Assembly: GCF_037042905.1 (NCBI RefSeq)
Contig: NW_026974140.1
Span: 10,861,001 to 10,925,000 of the forward strand
Source: Lytechinus pictus
Taxonomy: Eukaryota; Echinodermata; Echinoidea; Temnopleuroida; Toxopneustidae
DNA length: 64,000 bases
Direction of reading: 5' to 3'
The notes under the pieces were generated by a model that did no database searches, was not told the origin of the DNA, and saw only the letters and a program-made list of their open reading frames with translations. The translations under genes were made by a program, and so were the position numbers. Below, one piece after another: positions 22,624 to 37,600 of this stretch (position 1 is the first letter of the stretch; each line of letters starts with the position of its first letter).

Positions 22624-25600
22624 CTAAGGAATAAGACAGAAGAAAAGATAATTTAATCAACCCTGGGGGACTGCCATTCTGTGTGGATGAAATGTATTAA
22701 AAGCCTCCATTAACAACGACGAGATGCAGTCTTACAATGACAATTAGCATAATAATAATATGCAACATTTACATAGCGCTTAATACCCTAGATTTATCAC
22801 AGCCACCCTGATCAGGTACTCGAGCATTCAAGGTATTCCTTCCCACAGAGTCCCAATTTACTACACCTGGGAGGAGAGTGATAAATGTTGATAAATGCCT
22901 TGCCAAAGGACGTGAGTGCAATGGTGGGATTCGAACCCCAGACCTTTAGGTTCAAAGTCCAGAAACTTACCCACTGAGTCAAGGCACATCTCATTATTTG
23001 AGGCGCAATTTTTACAAATTTGAAACGCAACATCTTCAGAAATCAATATCCTCTGAAGTCAATACTTCCTGATACACCTTCACAAAGTAAGTGCATGCAA
23101 TAGTTAGAATTATGGGTCTCATCAATGAGCATATAGATATTTTGACTATATCGGTTGGCACAACCTGTGTTTGCCGTTTCACAAAATGATACCTTTGAAT
23201 GTCCACAATAAGACAAACCCAGATCATTTACCTTAATCTGTATACCATTCTGAGCTAGCGTATCTCTAACATGATCGCATGCGTTGAGCAGTGGAGCCCT
23301 CTCTTTCATCAGTTTCTTTCTCCTCAGCCTCATTTCCTCAGAATCTCCTAAAAAGTGTAAGGAAAGATGGTATGGAGAAAAAAATTTAACATGCGCCATT
23401 ATACATCATGACTAAATGCTCACAGTGTAGTTAAGACAAATATGACAGTTCAAGATTCAATATTATTTCAACATTCATCAAACTTTATACCATAAAAAAC
23501 AATTCCATATTTGAATTGGAATGGACTGAAAAAGATTTGACGACCATAAGAGGGCTAAAATCATTACAAAAACACAAAAATTACCATCTGATTGTGATTT
23601 TTTGCATGGTCAGCCCTTCCCTTTTGGCTCAGCCCCCCCCCCCCCCCCCACTTTCAAATCCATTCAGAGGCCCTGTCCTACACTTTTGTAAAATTGGAAT
23701 GCTTGATGATACTCGGACAAGTATAGTTTACATTACTGACCCTGGTCAATACTTAACCCTATCTTAACTGGGCTATTTCGGACCAGTATATATTGGGGGG
23801 GGGGGGGGGGTCAATTTGATCCCCCCTCAGATCTCGGCCGCTGATTGCGCAATCGCCGCGAAAATTTGCAAGCGCGTAGAGCCGGATTTAAACTACAAGA
23901 GTGTATAGCAAAATTTTCAAAACAATTAAAAAAAATATTTTTTATTAATTAATTATGCAAATAAGCATATGAAATTTGCCATAAATTTGGTTTTTGTGCA
24001 TGTATTTGCCTTGAACTCAATTTATATAGCTAGTAGAATGCTAATTTTTGGTGGGAGTATCAATTATTACATTTCTAACAAATATCTACAAAAAAATAGC
24101 AAAAATATAATTAATTTCTTATGTATTTTATTGTTTTTAAATTCTTATGTATTTCTTTGTTTTTTTCAAACCTTTTCCCGATGAACTTTGCCGAGGACCC
24201 TTTTGCGATCATAAAATAAATCCATTTAAACCAACAAAACAAAAAAAATCATACATTTATGATTTTTGGTTGAAAAACACAATTTGCATTTACTTTTTAC
24301 ACGGAATCACGTTTTTGAGCAATTTCTGGTCTGACTTACAAAACGTTGCATAATTTTGGAACTGCGTACCCGGGCGTCGCAAATTTGGTCTCAAAAGATG
24401 CGCAAGACTTGAAAGTAAAAAGTCAGTGATCGGCGCAGTCAAAAAAATTCGTGCGGCGACGTAGTGACAAAATTTGTTGAGGGGGGGTCAAATTGACCCC
24501 CCCAGTTTAATAAGGGTTAATGCCGGTTTTATAGGTAGTGAGTACATGTATGTGCTGTTGTTAGCGATTCACAACTAACATAAACAATTCATCCATTACA
24601 CTTACCATTGCTGCTCTGAATTACACTTGATATCCCATGATCCTCTTGGTCAGTGAGGGCCCATCGACGGACATCCTGTCTAAAGTTGACAAGAGTGTCT
24701 AGAGCAGTGTTCATTGCTTGGGATGAATGATCAGAATGAGTACCCTGGAAAAAATACACACACATGGAGCAGTTTTCAATATCATTTATATGTCACTTGA
24801 GTCTATAAACCATAACTTTACATTACGTCAAACCCCCGTTTGGAGAAAGACTGCAGTTCAGATTGCAAACTGCGGTGTTATACCCCATTTTCCATTTGGG
24901 ATCTCCCAAAAATCATTTCCAAGCCCTTATCAACCGCGCTTGGCCAGGTAATCCAGGGGGTAATCCCCGCTGTCTCAATTTCACCTCCACAGGCCAGAGC
25001 GTTGAGCAAAGGACGAAAAGATAAACAACAGCTGTGCTATTACGTAAGACTTCTCTGCCTGTAGTAGGACCTTTGGAATGAAATTATTGTATTCGATATT
25101 TAATCACGTTTTCAAAGGCATATGTATTCAGTAATCCAATGTTAGTCCATTTTCAATTTCGAACGAAGAAAATCGACCTCGAAATAAGGAAAGTAAGCGA
25201 ATAAAAATGACGGCATGCTTTGCAGCTAGGACCGCACTCAGCGCTGCGCATGCATCCCATCATGTGTGGCCCCCTGCTGTGACTGTATATGCCGGGCTGT
25301 TGTGTTATCTTCGGACCGAAATTGATGAGAAGGGAAACTGGGGTATAGTGTTCTCAATTGGAAGTTTTTCGTCACGAGATCAGTTTTTTACTTTATCAGT
25401 TCAGAATATTGGCCAATGTACTTAATTTAGAAACTGACCAACAAGCAGAAACTTACTGATCTTGTAGACATTTGTAATCCTAAGTTAGATAAGACTTGGT
25501 TGATATATGTAGCTACAGCTGCAACCGCCCCTGGGCTACGACTTGACGTCTCCTAAAAATAAAAAATCAAAATCAAAACCAACATGTCATTGAATATGGT

Positions 25601-28600
25601 TGATCATCCTTAATACTTCTCAGCTCAGGATAAATTACAAACTAGGTTTAAGCAAATTTGATCGATGAATTCTTGGTAATACTATAAATATATAGACATT
25701 GGATGACCAAAGTACTCAACCCCATGCATTCATCACGATGTTTCTCTTTCAAAGTGTTTTCAAGTTTTTCTAGGATCCCCTTGCTTATTCTGCTGATTCC
25801 TTATGCTTCCATGTGCTTGAGATTCATTGTTCAGTTATATACTGGAAGAACTGTGGTGTAGTGGTTCTGACTCTTGCCTTGTAAACAGAGGGTCGTGTGT
25901 TCGAATCCCACCGCAGTCTAGCTTCCTATGGCAAGGCGTTAATCCACAGTTTGCCACTCTCGACCCAGGTGCTAAATGGGTATCCGGTAGGAAGCGAAAG
26001 TTATTGTATGGTTGAATTTGCCAGCACCATTATGAGGCTGCAATGAATGCAAGGAATGCTTCCCAGGGAGTGGAAACTGTGCACTTTTCGTGCAGGATTG
26101 AAATGAATCCTATGACCGGGCTAATAATATGCTGTAAAGCGCTTTGAGCCGTTATGGGAAAAGCGCTATATAAAACTAGCTATTATCATTATTATTAGCT
26201 TTTATTAGTTCATTTTTAATCTTCACTCATGGCCGATGCTTTCTTCCCCTAACCCACAAGCCTCTCATGATAACGCACATCATTAAACACACAAATTGTA
26301 AGATAATCATATCTAATCCATAGCAAAGGTTGTCCCTGACCATTTTTTCTAATAGGTGAAAATATAATGGCAGGACATTCTACTGCTTGCACAGCACTCT
26401 TCATTTGGGCAGTTTCATGGATACACCTATCAACCTTTATATGGGTGCGATTGTTGCAATTATTGTAAACAAATGAAAACAACCAGCATTTTTCAGAAGC
26501 GTCCATAATATTATCATCAAAGTAAAATGAAAAAACATATACACAAATAGCAGAAATTGGTCAAAATTCAGATTCTTTCCTCAAAATTTAGAATAGTTTA
26601 ATCATTTAGAATAAAAAATAGTAGTGAGCTGACATCCGTATGAATGACAAATATATTATGGCCTATATATCATCAATGCTTATCTTTAGCAATGTTAGGC
26701 AAAATGTAGGACTTAAAAATATATAAACAAAATAAATGCTGGAAATAACCAAGGAAAATTATCTAACCTCCGATACTTGACTGAAATTTGAGTTGCATGT
26801 ATGGGCCAGTTTCATAATACAGTCTAGTGCCCTCTTTGTATCAAAATCATCAGCTAATGCCCCAATCACTTCATCTTGAGTATTCTCTAACCTACATCAA
26901 GTCATGAAGATTGACAAATATCAAAGAAAAGAGAAAACAATAATATGAATTATTCATTTTCAATTCAACAAAATCATTACCATCTATATTGCTGCTACTA
27001 CTACTACTGATCCTACTACTACTACTGCTACTACGGTAAATAATTGTTTATATGCTTATATAGTGCAATACTAACTTTACTGGAGTTTCTAAGCACTCTA
27101 CAACAATGCTACATAACTACATTGTACCATACTTTAGCAGAGCAGCTGTTTCTTCATTTCAAAGAATAAATTCCTGAAAGGTCACTGTTTACCCCACTAC
27201 CCCGCCTGAGTTGGGTGCAGCACAATATGAATCTTGCTGAAGGAAATAGTACCTGGGGTGGGATTTGAACCCATGATCCTCTGATTAAGAGACAGGAGTC
27301 AAAACCACTTAACCATGATGCTATTACATCATCATCATTATTCTTTAAAATTATTAATATTACTATTATTATTTCTACTATTATTACTATTATTATTATT
27401 ATCATCATTATTATTGTTATTATTAATAATCTTTTCAGCAAAAGATACAAAATACAATTACAAATGAAAACAGAAATAATGCATAAACTTCCCTTGGAAC
27501 ACCGGCGACAGAAAAAGTTATTGTCTTCTTTCGAGGTTTCAATGGAATGTAAAAAATAGCTAGATAATAATTGGCAAGGTACCTTTGCATGAGTTCAGCT
27601 TCATTGAATGGTCTACAGCATATTTGACCTTTGACATAGGCATCAGCATCATTGAGGAAAGCTGACATTTGTCTATGAAGTACTACAGCTTGCTGCATTG
27701 TACCAGGTCCATACTCTAAATCTGAATCAAAACAGAGCAACACAAAGAATATTAGCATTTCACCATCTTAATGGTACATATATCTATTGTTTGCAATAAT
27801 TCTCTCTCTGTTTCCATATTTCAATTTTTACATCATGATGCAGTGTAGCATTTTTTATCTATTTATATTGTGCTATCTTTCTAGTAATAATCTATTCCGA
27901 GGCGAACTATTATTACCCAACTTTAGCTTGAGCTGCCTTCCAGCGCTTAGCGCATTGAAGAGCATTCCAGGAATTTATTCTGCCGGGTAACCATTCACCT
28001 CATCTGGGCACAACAAATATATTAAAATATTATAATATTTGTGAAGATTTCTGTATGTATACCTATCACCTCCCTGCTTCATTTTATATGCCACTTTTTA
28101 AATTTAAATGGGAATTCCCATTTGGATAATTTATACTTCTTTATAAAGGATAGAGCAATTAGTTATGACCACTTGTATCCTGATAGGTGCACATTATTTC
28201 AGATTTGGGGGACATAACTCAAGAGGAGGTGCATTCGATATGCATGGTGTCATGTACCTGTGCGATTCTTGTCAGCGCATGGGGGCGCCTTTGCGTAATA
28301 AAAGAAGTGTCAAGGTAATTTTATGAATTATTGTCTCTATTTCCGTTCTTTTCTGTTTTATATTGTTGATGGAGTTGTTGTGATAGTCATACCAGGAAGG
28401 GTATTTTCTAAAGCTTCCCTCCCTGATATGACATATGGGGGCTAGCTTCCCTCCCTGATATGACATATGGGGGCTAAGCCCCCATATGTCATATCAGGGA
28501 GGGAAGCTTTAGAAAATACCCTTCCTGGTATGACTATCACAACAACTCCATCAACAATATAAAACAGAAAAGAACGGAAATAGAGACAATAATTCATAAA

Positions 28601-31600
28601 ATTACCTTGACACTTCTTTTATTACGCAAAGGCGCCCCCATGCGCTGACAAGAATCGCACAGGTACATGACATAGGTCACTGAGAAATCTTGCAGCAGAA
28701 AAGGCTCTGTCATATCGTTCCGTGCAAGACTTTAGGGTGAGTTGCGGGTGACTGCCTGCAACAAAGTTTAGAGCAGGTTCAACATTTTTCTGCGCGCAAA
28801 TCAGATTTACATGCACTTCTGCGGGCAACTGCATGCGAGATACTGTCAGCGCAGGCGACCTGCCGCTGCGTGTACCAAAAACAGTAACCCGCAAGTCACA
28901 CATAAGACTTGAACGGAACGATGTAACAGGGCCTAAGGTTTGGACATTTCGCGATAATATCAATAGTTATCGTTCAAATTTTGCATACAAGGCATCATGA
29001 CCTGTAAATGTCCAGATTTCTTCTTTCAAGTTCATAATGGTTACTTACCATGATCATATTTGGACATTAGACACAGGAATCTGAACTGGTTTGAGGTATA
29101 AGTCTTCAAGAACTCTTGGATGCTCACAACATTCTGAAGGGACTTGGACATCTTATCAACATCATGTTTCCTGTATAAATGACCTAAATGAATCAAAAAG
29201 GTTAAAATAAATTACTTTTATCATGGCCTTACCAACAAATTATTACACTGCTTGAGTTGGTTTTTATGCTGGTGGAATCGGGAGAAATTTTATATTACAT
29301 CAGAATTTAGGTCCAAGTAAATGGGATCTGCCAACAATAGCCATGACCATCATTATCATCACTATTGTAATCATTACCATCATTTATCATCATCCACATC
29401 ATCATCATCCACATCATCATCATCCATCATCATCATCACCACCATCATCATCATCATCACCATCATCATCAAAATCATCATCATCAACATCATCATCACC
29501 ATCACCATCATCATCATCATCACCATTATCATCACCACCATCACCTATCACCATAATCATCCTCACAGTCACATCAATAACTATACCCATCATAATTTGA
29601 TGTCATCATTATCACCAGCAGCACTAGAATTTTGTTACAATCATGACATAATCTATGATGACCACCATATTAAATGATTAGCATCACAATAAACAGGAAT
29701 CATAATACCATAATTATGATCACAATGATTACCACCACTAATTCATAAGATACACTATACCTGAATGTAAGAAGTAGTTAGCCCACTGACCAGAGTTGAA
29801 GCAAGCCTCACATTGTGCTATCTCATTGTTGTGATGAGGGAAAGATAAATCTCGCCCGCCAGTATGAATGTCTAACCGCTCACCAAAGATGGCACTGTCA
29901 AAGAATATAACATAAGCATATAGAAATAGTAATATAACAACTTCAAATCAAAGCTCAAAACATACCTATTTTATTAAATAACAAGCATTTTAGAAGCCTT
30001 ATATAGCGCAGTTGAATATATATTTTAGTGAATAATTTCTGCGCTCTTTAAAACTATATCATTATCATCATCATTGATCATCATCGTCATTATTATTTTT
30101 ATCATAGAAGTTTCAGTATATCCTGTTTGGCAAATGGCAATTACCTTAAGTCACAGAAGAGGCAGCCAGTTTCACACAAAACAAAGCAATGTACAACAAT
30201 ACAACATGAAATATTTTGTACTAATTAGTACAAAAAACCTTACAGAGATTTGGATATGAGGATTTAGTCTGCAAGAACCTTAAGAGAAGAGCATCATAAG
30301 CCGTAGTACACAATTCCCATTCAACTGAGAGTGAGTATACCAGGGGCATCATGGTCTAGTCTGCAACAGACCCTATTAAACTTAAGAGAAGAGCTAAATA
30401 CTACAGTACACAATTCCCATTCAACTGAGAGTGAGTATACCAGGGGCATCATGGTCTAGTCTGCAACAGACCCTATTAAACTTAAGAGAAGAGCTAAATA
30501 CTACAGTACACAATTCCCATTCAACTGAGAGTGAGTATACCAGGGGCATCATGGTCTAGTCTGCAACAGACCCTATTAAACTTAAGAGAAGAGCTAAATA
30601 CTACAGTACACAATTCCCATTCAACTGAGAGTGAGTATACCAGGGGCATCATGGTCTAGTCTGCAACAGACCCTATTAAACTTAAGAGAAGTGCTAAATA
30701 CTACAGTACACAATTCCCATTTGCCTGATTATGAGTTTACTATGAATAAACAAAGTCAGTCAATCAATCACTTCAAACATTAATCTTCAGTAGACTTAAA
30801 ATTCAGATGACTTCAATAGACATGCATTAACAGACCAGGGTATTGTACCTGAATTTGAGGAATAGCATTACATATTAAAAACGTAACAATATAGGTGTGA
30901 CAATTAAAAAAAAAGGACTTATTTTAAAAATGGGGGTAAGTATTCATATTGAGAATACTTTATCATTAAAGGTCAAGTCCACCCCAGGAAAATGCTGACT
31001 TGAATAAATAGAGAAAAATCAAACTAGCATAGTGCTGAAAATTTCATCATAATCGGATGTAAAATAAGAAAGTTATGACATTTTAAAGTTTTGCTTATTT
31101 TTCACAACAAAACAGTGACATGCACAACTAGGTGACTCAGTCGATGATGTCCATCACTCACTATTTCTTTTGTTTTTTATTGTTTGAATTATACAATATT
31201 TCATTTTTTATAGATTTGACAATAAGGACCAACTTGACTGAACCATATAGTATTAAACAATGCTAATTCCACATGTTCAGGGAGGAATTAATCGTTGTAT
31301 CACTTGACAATGAGGAGAAAATTAAAATATTTCATATTTCATATAATAAAATACAAAAGAAATAGTGAGTGGATGATGTCATAGTCTCCTCATTTGCATA
31401 TAGTAGAGCGGATTAGCCGAACAATTGTGCAAATTTTGACTAAAGCATGAAACTTTCACAAGTATAAGTATATGCCCTAAGATTTATTTTAAAGGTGGGA
31501 GGTAAATTTTAAAATGCCATTTTCGGCCGTTGCCATGGCAACGGATTAATTTATCAAAAATGACATACATTCCCATGTAAATGGTAAATAAACATGATAT

Positions 31601-34600
31601 AGATGACCAAAATGATAATTTTTAAGCTCCCAAATGAATATATATAAAATTTAGAAACATTCAAAATTAACAAGATAGTTCCAATTGGTCCGTTGCCATG
31701 GCAACGACTTGTTTTTCCCCAGAAAAATAAAAAAACTGATTAAAAAAACGTTGTAGAATAGGATTTATCTTTAATTTTCCCTAATTTTACAGTGTTGAAC
31801 AATGATATTTTGGTTGCTCAATGTATAAACTACATCTCAAGCCGTTGCCATGGCAACCAAATAACATCAATTTACAAAAATTAAATGGTTAACAAGACAA
31901 TGGACAGGTGGAAAATACAACTGGAAATGACTTAATCTGTATGCTTAAGTTTTGACCCCCTCATTTGAACATAAAATACAGAAAGTGTTCTGCAGGAGTT
32001 CTTTATAAAGATAAAACATTATGTTGCCTTGGTAATGCTTGAATTAAATTTAAAAAACAAATGTTGCAAAGATCCCGTTGCCATGGCAACAGCATATTTC
32101 CCTCTAGAAAGGTAAAAATATTGATAAAAATGTAGAATACGATCATCATTCCATTTTCAATATTTTTAAGGAACTAATAAAAATATATGTTTGTGACTGC
32201 ATTTATAAATATAACATCTTAAGCCATTGCCATGGCAACCAAATAACATCTAATTAAAAAAAATCAATGACAGGGATGACAGGGTTATGGATAGGTGAAA
32301 AATCCAATGAAAATAACTTTTATGCATAAGTTTTGACCTACTCAATTAATTTAGGGGAAACAGTATACAGTGAGTGTTCTTCATGAACTAATTAGAATCA
32401 TAAACATTGATGTTACCTTAGTAACACTTGAATTCAACGATAAATATCAATGTTGCAAATGACCTGTTGCCATAGCAACGGCTCATTTACGCAAAAAAGT
32501 TCTAGTTTTGATTAGAAAAAGGACTTTGGACTCTGATTTTTCTTTCATTTCCCCTAATTTAATGGTAAGAATTGATATGTTTGCTATTAACATACAAACA
32601 ATATCTGAAGCCATTGTCATGGCAACCAAATTAATCTAATTTGAAAAAAAAAAATAACATGGTTGACAACACAATGGACAGGTGGAAAATACAATTAGAA
32701 TTGACTTAATCTGTACTCTTAACTTTTGACCCCCTCATTTGAACAAAAAGTACTTAAAATGTTCTGCAGGAGTTCTTTAAAAAGATATGAACTTATGTTG
32801 CCTTGGTAACACTTGGATTAAATTCTTTTTAAAATGTTACAAAGGGCTCGTTGCCATGGCAACAGCTTATTTCCCTCTAGAAAGGTAAAAATATTGATAA
32901 GAATTTAGAATACAGACATGTATGATCATCTTTCCATTTTCAATAATTTTAAGGTACTAATCGAGATATATATGTGACTAAATTTATAAATATAACATAT
33001 TAAGCCATTGCCATGGCAACCAGATAACATCTAATTAAAAAAACAACATGGATGACAAGGATATGGACAGGTGAAAAATACAATGAAAATTCACTTGATG
33101 TGCATCACTGTATGCATCAGGATTGACCTCAATTAATCTAGGGGAAACAATACAATGAGTGTTCTGCATGAACTAGTTATCATTCTAAGAATGATAAACA
33201 TTGAAGTTGCCTTGGTAATAATTGAATTCGATAAACATCAACGTTGCAAATGACCTGTTGCCATAGCAACTACTCATTTCCCCAAGAAAAGTACCAGTTT
33301 TGATCAGAAAATCTGTAGAATCTGATTTTTTCCTTTCATTTCCCCTAATTTTAGGGTAAGAGTGGATATGTTTCCTGTTAACATTCAAATTATAGCTTAA
33401 GCCATTGTCATGTCAACCAAATAACATCTAATTTGAAAAAAATAACATGGTTGACATGATAATGGACAGGTGGAAAATGCAATCCATTAACTCAAGGTTT
33501 GACCCAGTCAATTAATTTTGAACAAAGATTACAGTGGTTCGCATTAGTTCATTAGAATGATAAAATTTGAGGTTGCCTTGGTAATGCTTGAATTTAATGA
33601 TAAATATCACTGTTACATATAGCCCGTTGCCATGGCAATGACTCCTTTTTTTCCCGAATAAAGTACCAAATTTGATCGAAAAACAGTTTAGAATCTGCAT
33701 TTTGTCATAAATTTCCCCTAATTTTAGAGTGCAAAGCATTATGTTTGCTGTTGATATACAAATAACTTATGCCATTGCCATGACAACCAAATTACATCTA
33801 ATTCCAGTGGCTTAATGTGGTTTCTATGAAATGGTTTTAAGGGTGAAGTAGTATATTGTGACTAGTTACAAGGACAGCCAGTGGTCTGATGTGTCCAAGA
33901 CCCTGAGACAGCTTCCAAAAATTGAGTTTGAAATGGCTGTTGATATATAAATGGACATAGCTTATTTCATATCCGTGTGGGATATATGATTTGGTGTCTA
34001 GACCATGGTTTCAATGGTCAAGTAATACACTATGACAAGTTACACGGACAGTCAGTTGTCCAGTATATTTAAAAAATCCAAGATGGCTTTGAAAATAGAG
34101 TCTAAAATTGTTGTTGCTGCATTAAAAAAACGTAGATTGTTTAATAGCCTGGAATAAGTTTATGCCATGGTGAAATGTGTCAAACTATACATTAGGACAA
34201 GTTACAAGAACACTCAGTGGTCAAGTATGTCAAAAATCCAAGGTGGCTTCAAAAAATGGATTATAGAATAGCCCTGTTACTAAAGAATTGACATATTTCG
34301 TGTAATATCTGCCAAGGGCATATTATTTTGATATCTAAACCATGGTTTTAAAAGTCAGTAAATACATCATGACATGGAACAAGTTACAAGGACAGTGAGT
34401 AATCCAATATGTCTAAACATCTAAGATGGCTTCAAACAATCGGGGTTTAATTGGAGTCTGTTGCTTAAAAATTGACATAGTTCATTGAAAGTCAACCAAG
34501 GAAAAATGATTTTGGTGTTCAAACTTTGGTTTAAAGTTTCGAAAAATACGTTTAGACTTGTTACAATGATATCCAGTTGTCCAAATTGCCTAAAAATCCA

Positions 34601-37600
34601 AGAGGGTGACCAAAATGGAATCTAAAATGACTTCTATCACTCAAAAATTATCAGAGTTCATACAACCTGTGAGAAACATCTTTGGTGTCTACACTGTGGT
34701 ATGAAGGGTCCACTATTACATTAGGACAAGTAACAAGGATGGTTAGTTTTCAATTTTGTCCAAAATCCAAGGTAGATTCTCACAAGTGGATATCATATCC
34801 ACTTCAACGTAACAGTCGTCATTTTTTAACCCATTCATTGATGCCATCTTGGATTTTCAGGCAAAATGGACATCTATACATCATTGTAACCAGTCCCAAC
34901 GTATCATTTGATCCTTGAAATTCTAATGTAGACACCAAAATAACATCCCCAGGAGTATTTTTTTATGTACTATGTCCACTTTTAAGTAACATTAAAACCC
35001 CCATTTTTCAAACAATCTTTGAATTTTTGGACACAATATTGACACCTGACTGTCCATTCAACTTGACACAATGTACAGTATTAGTTGACCCCTGAAACAC
35101 TAGTGTAGACACCAAAATCATACCCCCAATGTGCATTATTAATGAATTATATGTCCATTTCGAAGTAACAACAGTCAATTTAGACCCCATTTTGGAGGCC
35201 ATCTTGGATTTTTTAACATACCAGTCCATTGGTTGTCCTTGTAACTTGTTCTAATGCATTAAACCATGGTTTTATGATGATGGTTTAGACATCAAAATCA
35301 TATTCCCCAGACAGATATTGAACAAACTATGTCCTAATTTATTATTTCACTTTTGAAACTATGGTTTAGACACCAAAATCATATCTCACAGGTGAATATA
35401 AAAGGAGTTATTCCACTTTTAAGTATCAGCAGCCATTTTAGAATAGTTTTTGGAAGCCATATTGGATTTTCGAATACTGTCATTGTAACTTGTACTAATA
35501 TTGTTAGACTCTTGAAACCAATGATTTACTCTTGAAACCAATGATTTAGACACCAAAATATTATCCTCCAGGCCAATATGAAATGAGCTATGTCCGCTTT
35601 AGGTATAAGCAACCATTTTAGATTCAATTTTTTGAAGCCATCTTGGATTTTTGGACATTCCAGACCACTGGCTTTCCCTGTAACTTGGTCCAATGTACTA
35701 CTTGATCCTTAAAACCAATGAATAGAAACCAAATTAAAGCCATTTTATCAAGTAATGGATGAATTGTGGATTTTTAGCCTATGGCACCCACTGAGGGCAC
35801 CATCTTGGAATACCCTTGCTTAAATTATTTTTAACCTTTCAACCAGTAAAGGTATTTTTTATTTTATTTGACGAGTCTACTTTTCATGTAAAATAACCAG
35901 TGAATAGATTACACTTGGCGTTGAATAGATTCATATGTTATTTTAAAAATTATCACAGTATTACAAAATTTTCTTCTTCAAAATCAGCAGTGCAATTTTG
36001 AGGGGGCCAGATATGACATATCAAGCAAAATTTACTTTAAAATGTTCTCACCGAGCCAGCGACAGAGCAAAAATTTCCAAATTTTTCCTTTTTGGTATAT
36101 TATTCGTAAAATAATCATATTTTATCCATCTCTCTTTCACTTTCTCTGTATTCTTTCTTGATAATGATTTTCTTTCTTTTTTGGGAGGGGGGGGGAGACG
36201 GGTTGCAAATTCCCGGGAATTTTCTTGATGGAAACTTTCCATGGGAATAAACGTGACTTTTGTGGGAATTTTTTTTTAATTTTCGGCAATTTTCATGATT
36301 TTTTAAAGAAATTATGGGAATTTTCACAAAGTAACGATTTTCTGACATTTGTATGCAGGAATTAAAAGGTGTATCCTGGCAGATGATGCCTAATAGTGCT
36401 TTGCTATCATATTTCAAGCCAAGTATGCTAAAACAGTCGAACAAGGAAGGATTTCATGATTTCATGATCTCCATGTAAAAGTTGATTTACTGTATTTACC
36501 TTGATTAGGATATCAAGACCATGTCTACTCCTCAAATAGACTTAAGATTTTGATTCATCAACCCCTATAATCCCCTTAGATATTGATATGATGAACAGCT
36601 TTAAAACACAAATCACCCCAAAACGCTTTCTTCAAAATGGCCGCCTGCGAATACTTTGAACGTAATTGTCCAGCATCAAAATTAGAGTTTCGGGAATTTA
36701 TTTGAGCCCAAAAAAGTCTGATGTGATTTTTGTAGGTCTTATTTCGATGCCATGTATAATGAAATAAGATGGTGCTTATCATGTAGCATATTTATGTTCA
36801 GCAACCTCCTATAAGGGAAAAGGAAATAAATAAACATATTTTTATCAAAATTTGTACTTTTCTGGAGCCATTTGTAACATTGATATTCATCATTATGTTC
36901 AAGCATTACCAAAACAAAAGTAATTTTTGTCATCCTAATGAAATCATGCATAACACTTAATGTAACTTTTGTTCAAAATTAAAAGAGTAGGTCAAACCTT
37001 ACGCATATTCAGTTAATTTTATTGTATTTTCCTTCGGTCCATTATCTTGTCAGCTATGTTTTTTTGTAAATGAAATGTTATGTTATTGCCATTTCAACGC
37101 CTTAAAATGTTATTTATACATTTAACAACAAACATGTACGTGTATGTTTGACACCCTAACCTTAGTGGAAATGAATGAAAAATAAGATTCTACTAGGTAT
37201 TTTTTTTATCAAAGATGGTATTTTCTGGGGGAAAAACGATCCGTTACACATTTGCAAAAAAAATGATATTAAATTCAACCATTACCAAGGCAGCATCAGT
37301 TTTTATCATGCTATTGTACTCATGCAGAACACTAACTGTAATTTTTGTTCAAAACTTAAAGGAGAATGAAACCTTTGGAACAAGATAGCTTGTGTGAAAA
37401 CAGAAAAATCTAAGAAACAGATCAATGAAAGTTTGAGAAAAATCGGACAAATAATGAGAAAGTTATGAGCTTTTGAATATTGCGATCACTAATGCTATGG
37501 AGATCCTCACATTGGCAATGCGACAAAGATGTGTGATGTCACTCTTGAACAACTCTCCCCATTACTTTAGTATATATTTCACTTAAATTGCCTCTTTTAT

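Noticed and set aside
25848..26198. Functional tRNA gene from box A/box B
   Set aside because: No cloverleaf with a paired acceptor stem; the same body and tail recur in other copies, so it is a SINE.
30280..30720. CRISPR-like array
   Set aside because: Units are contiguous 100-bp tandem repeats without spacers, in an intron of an animal gene.
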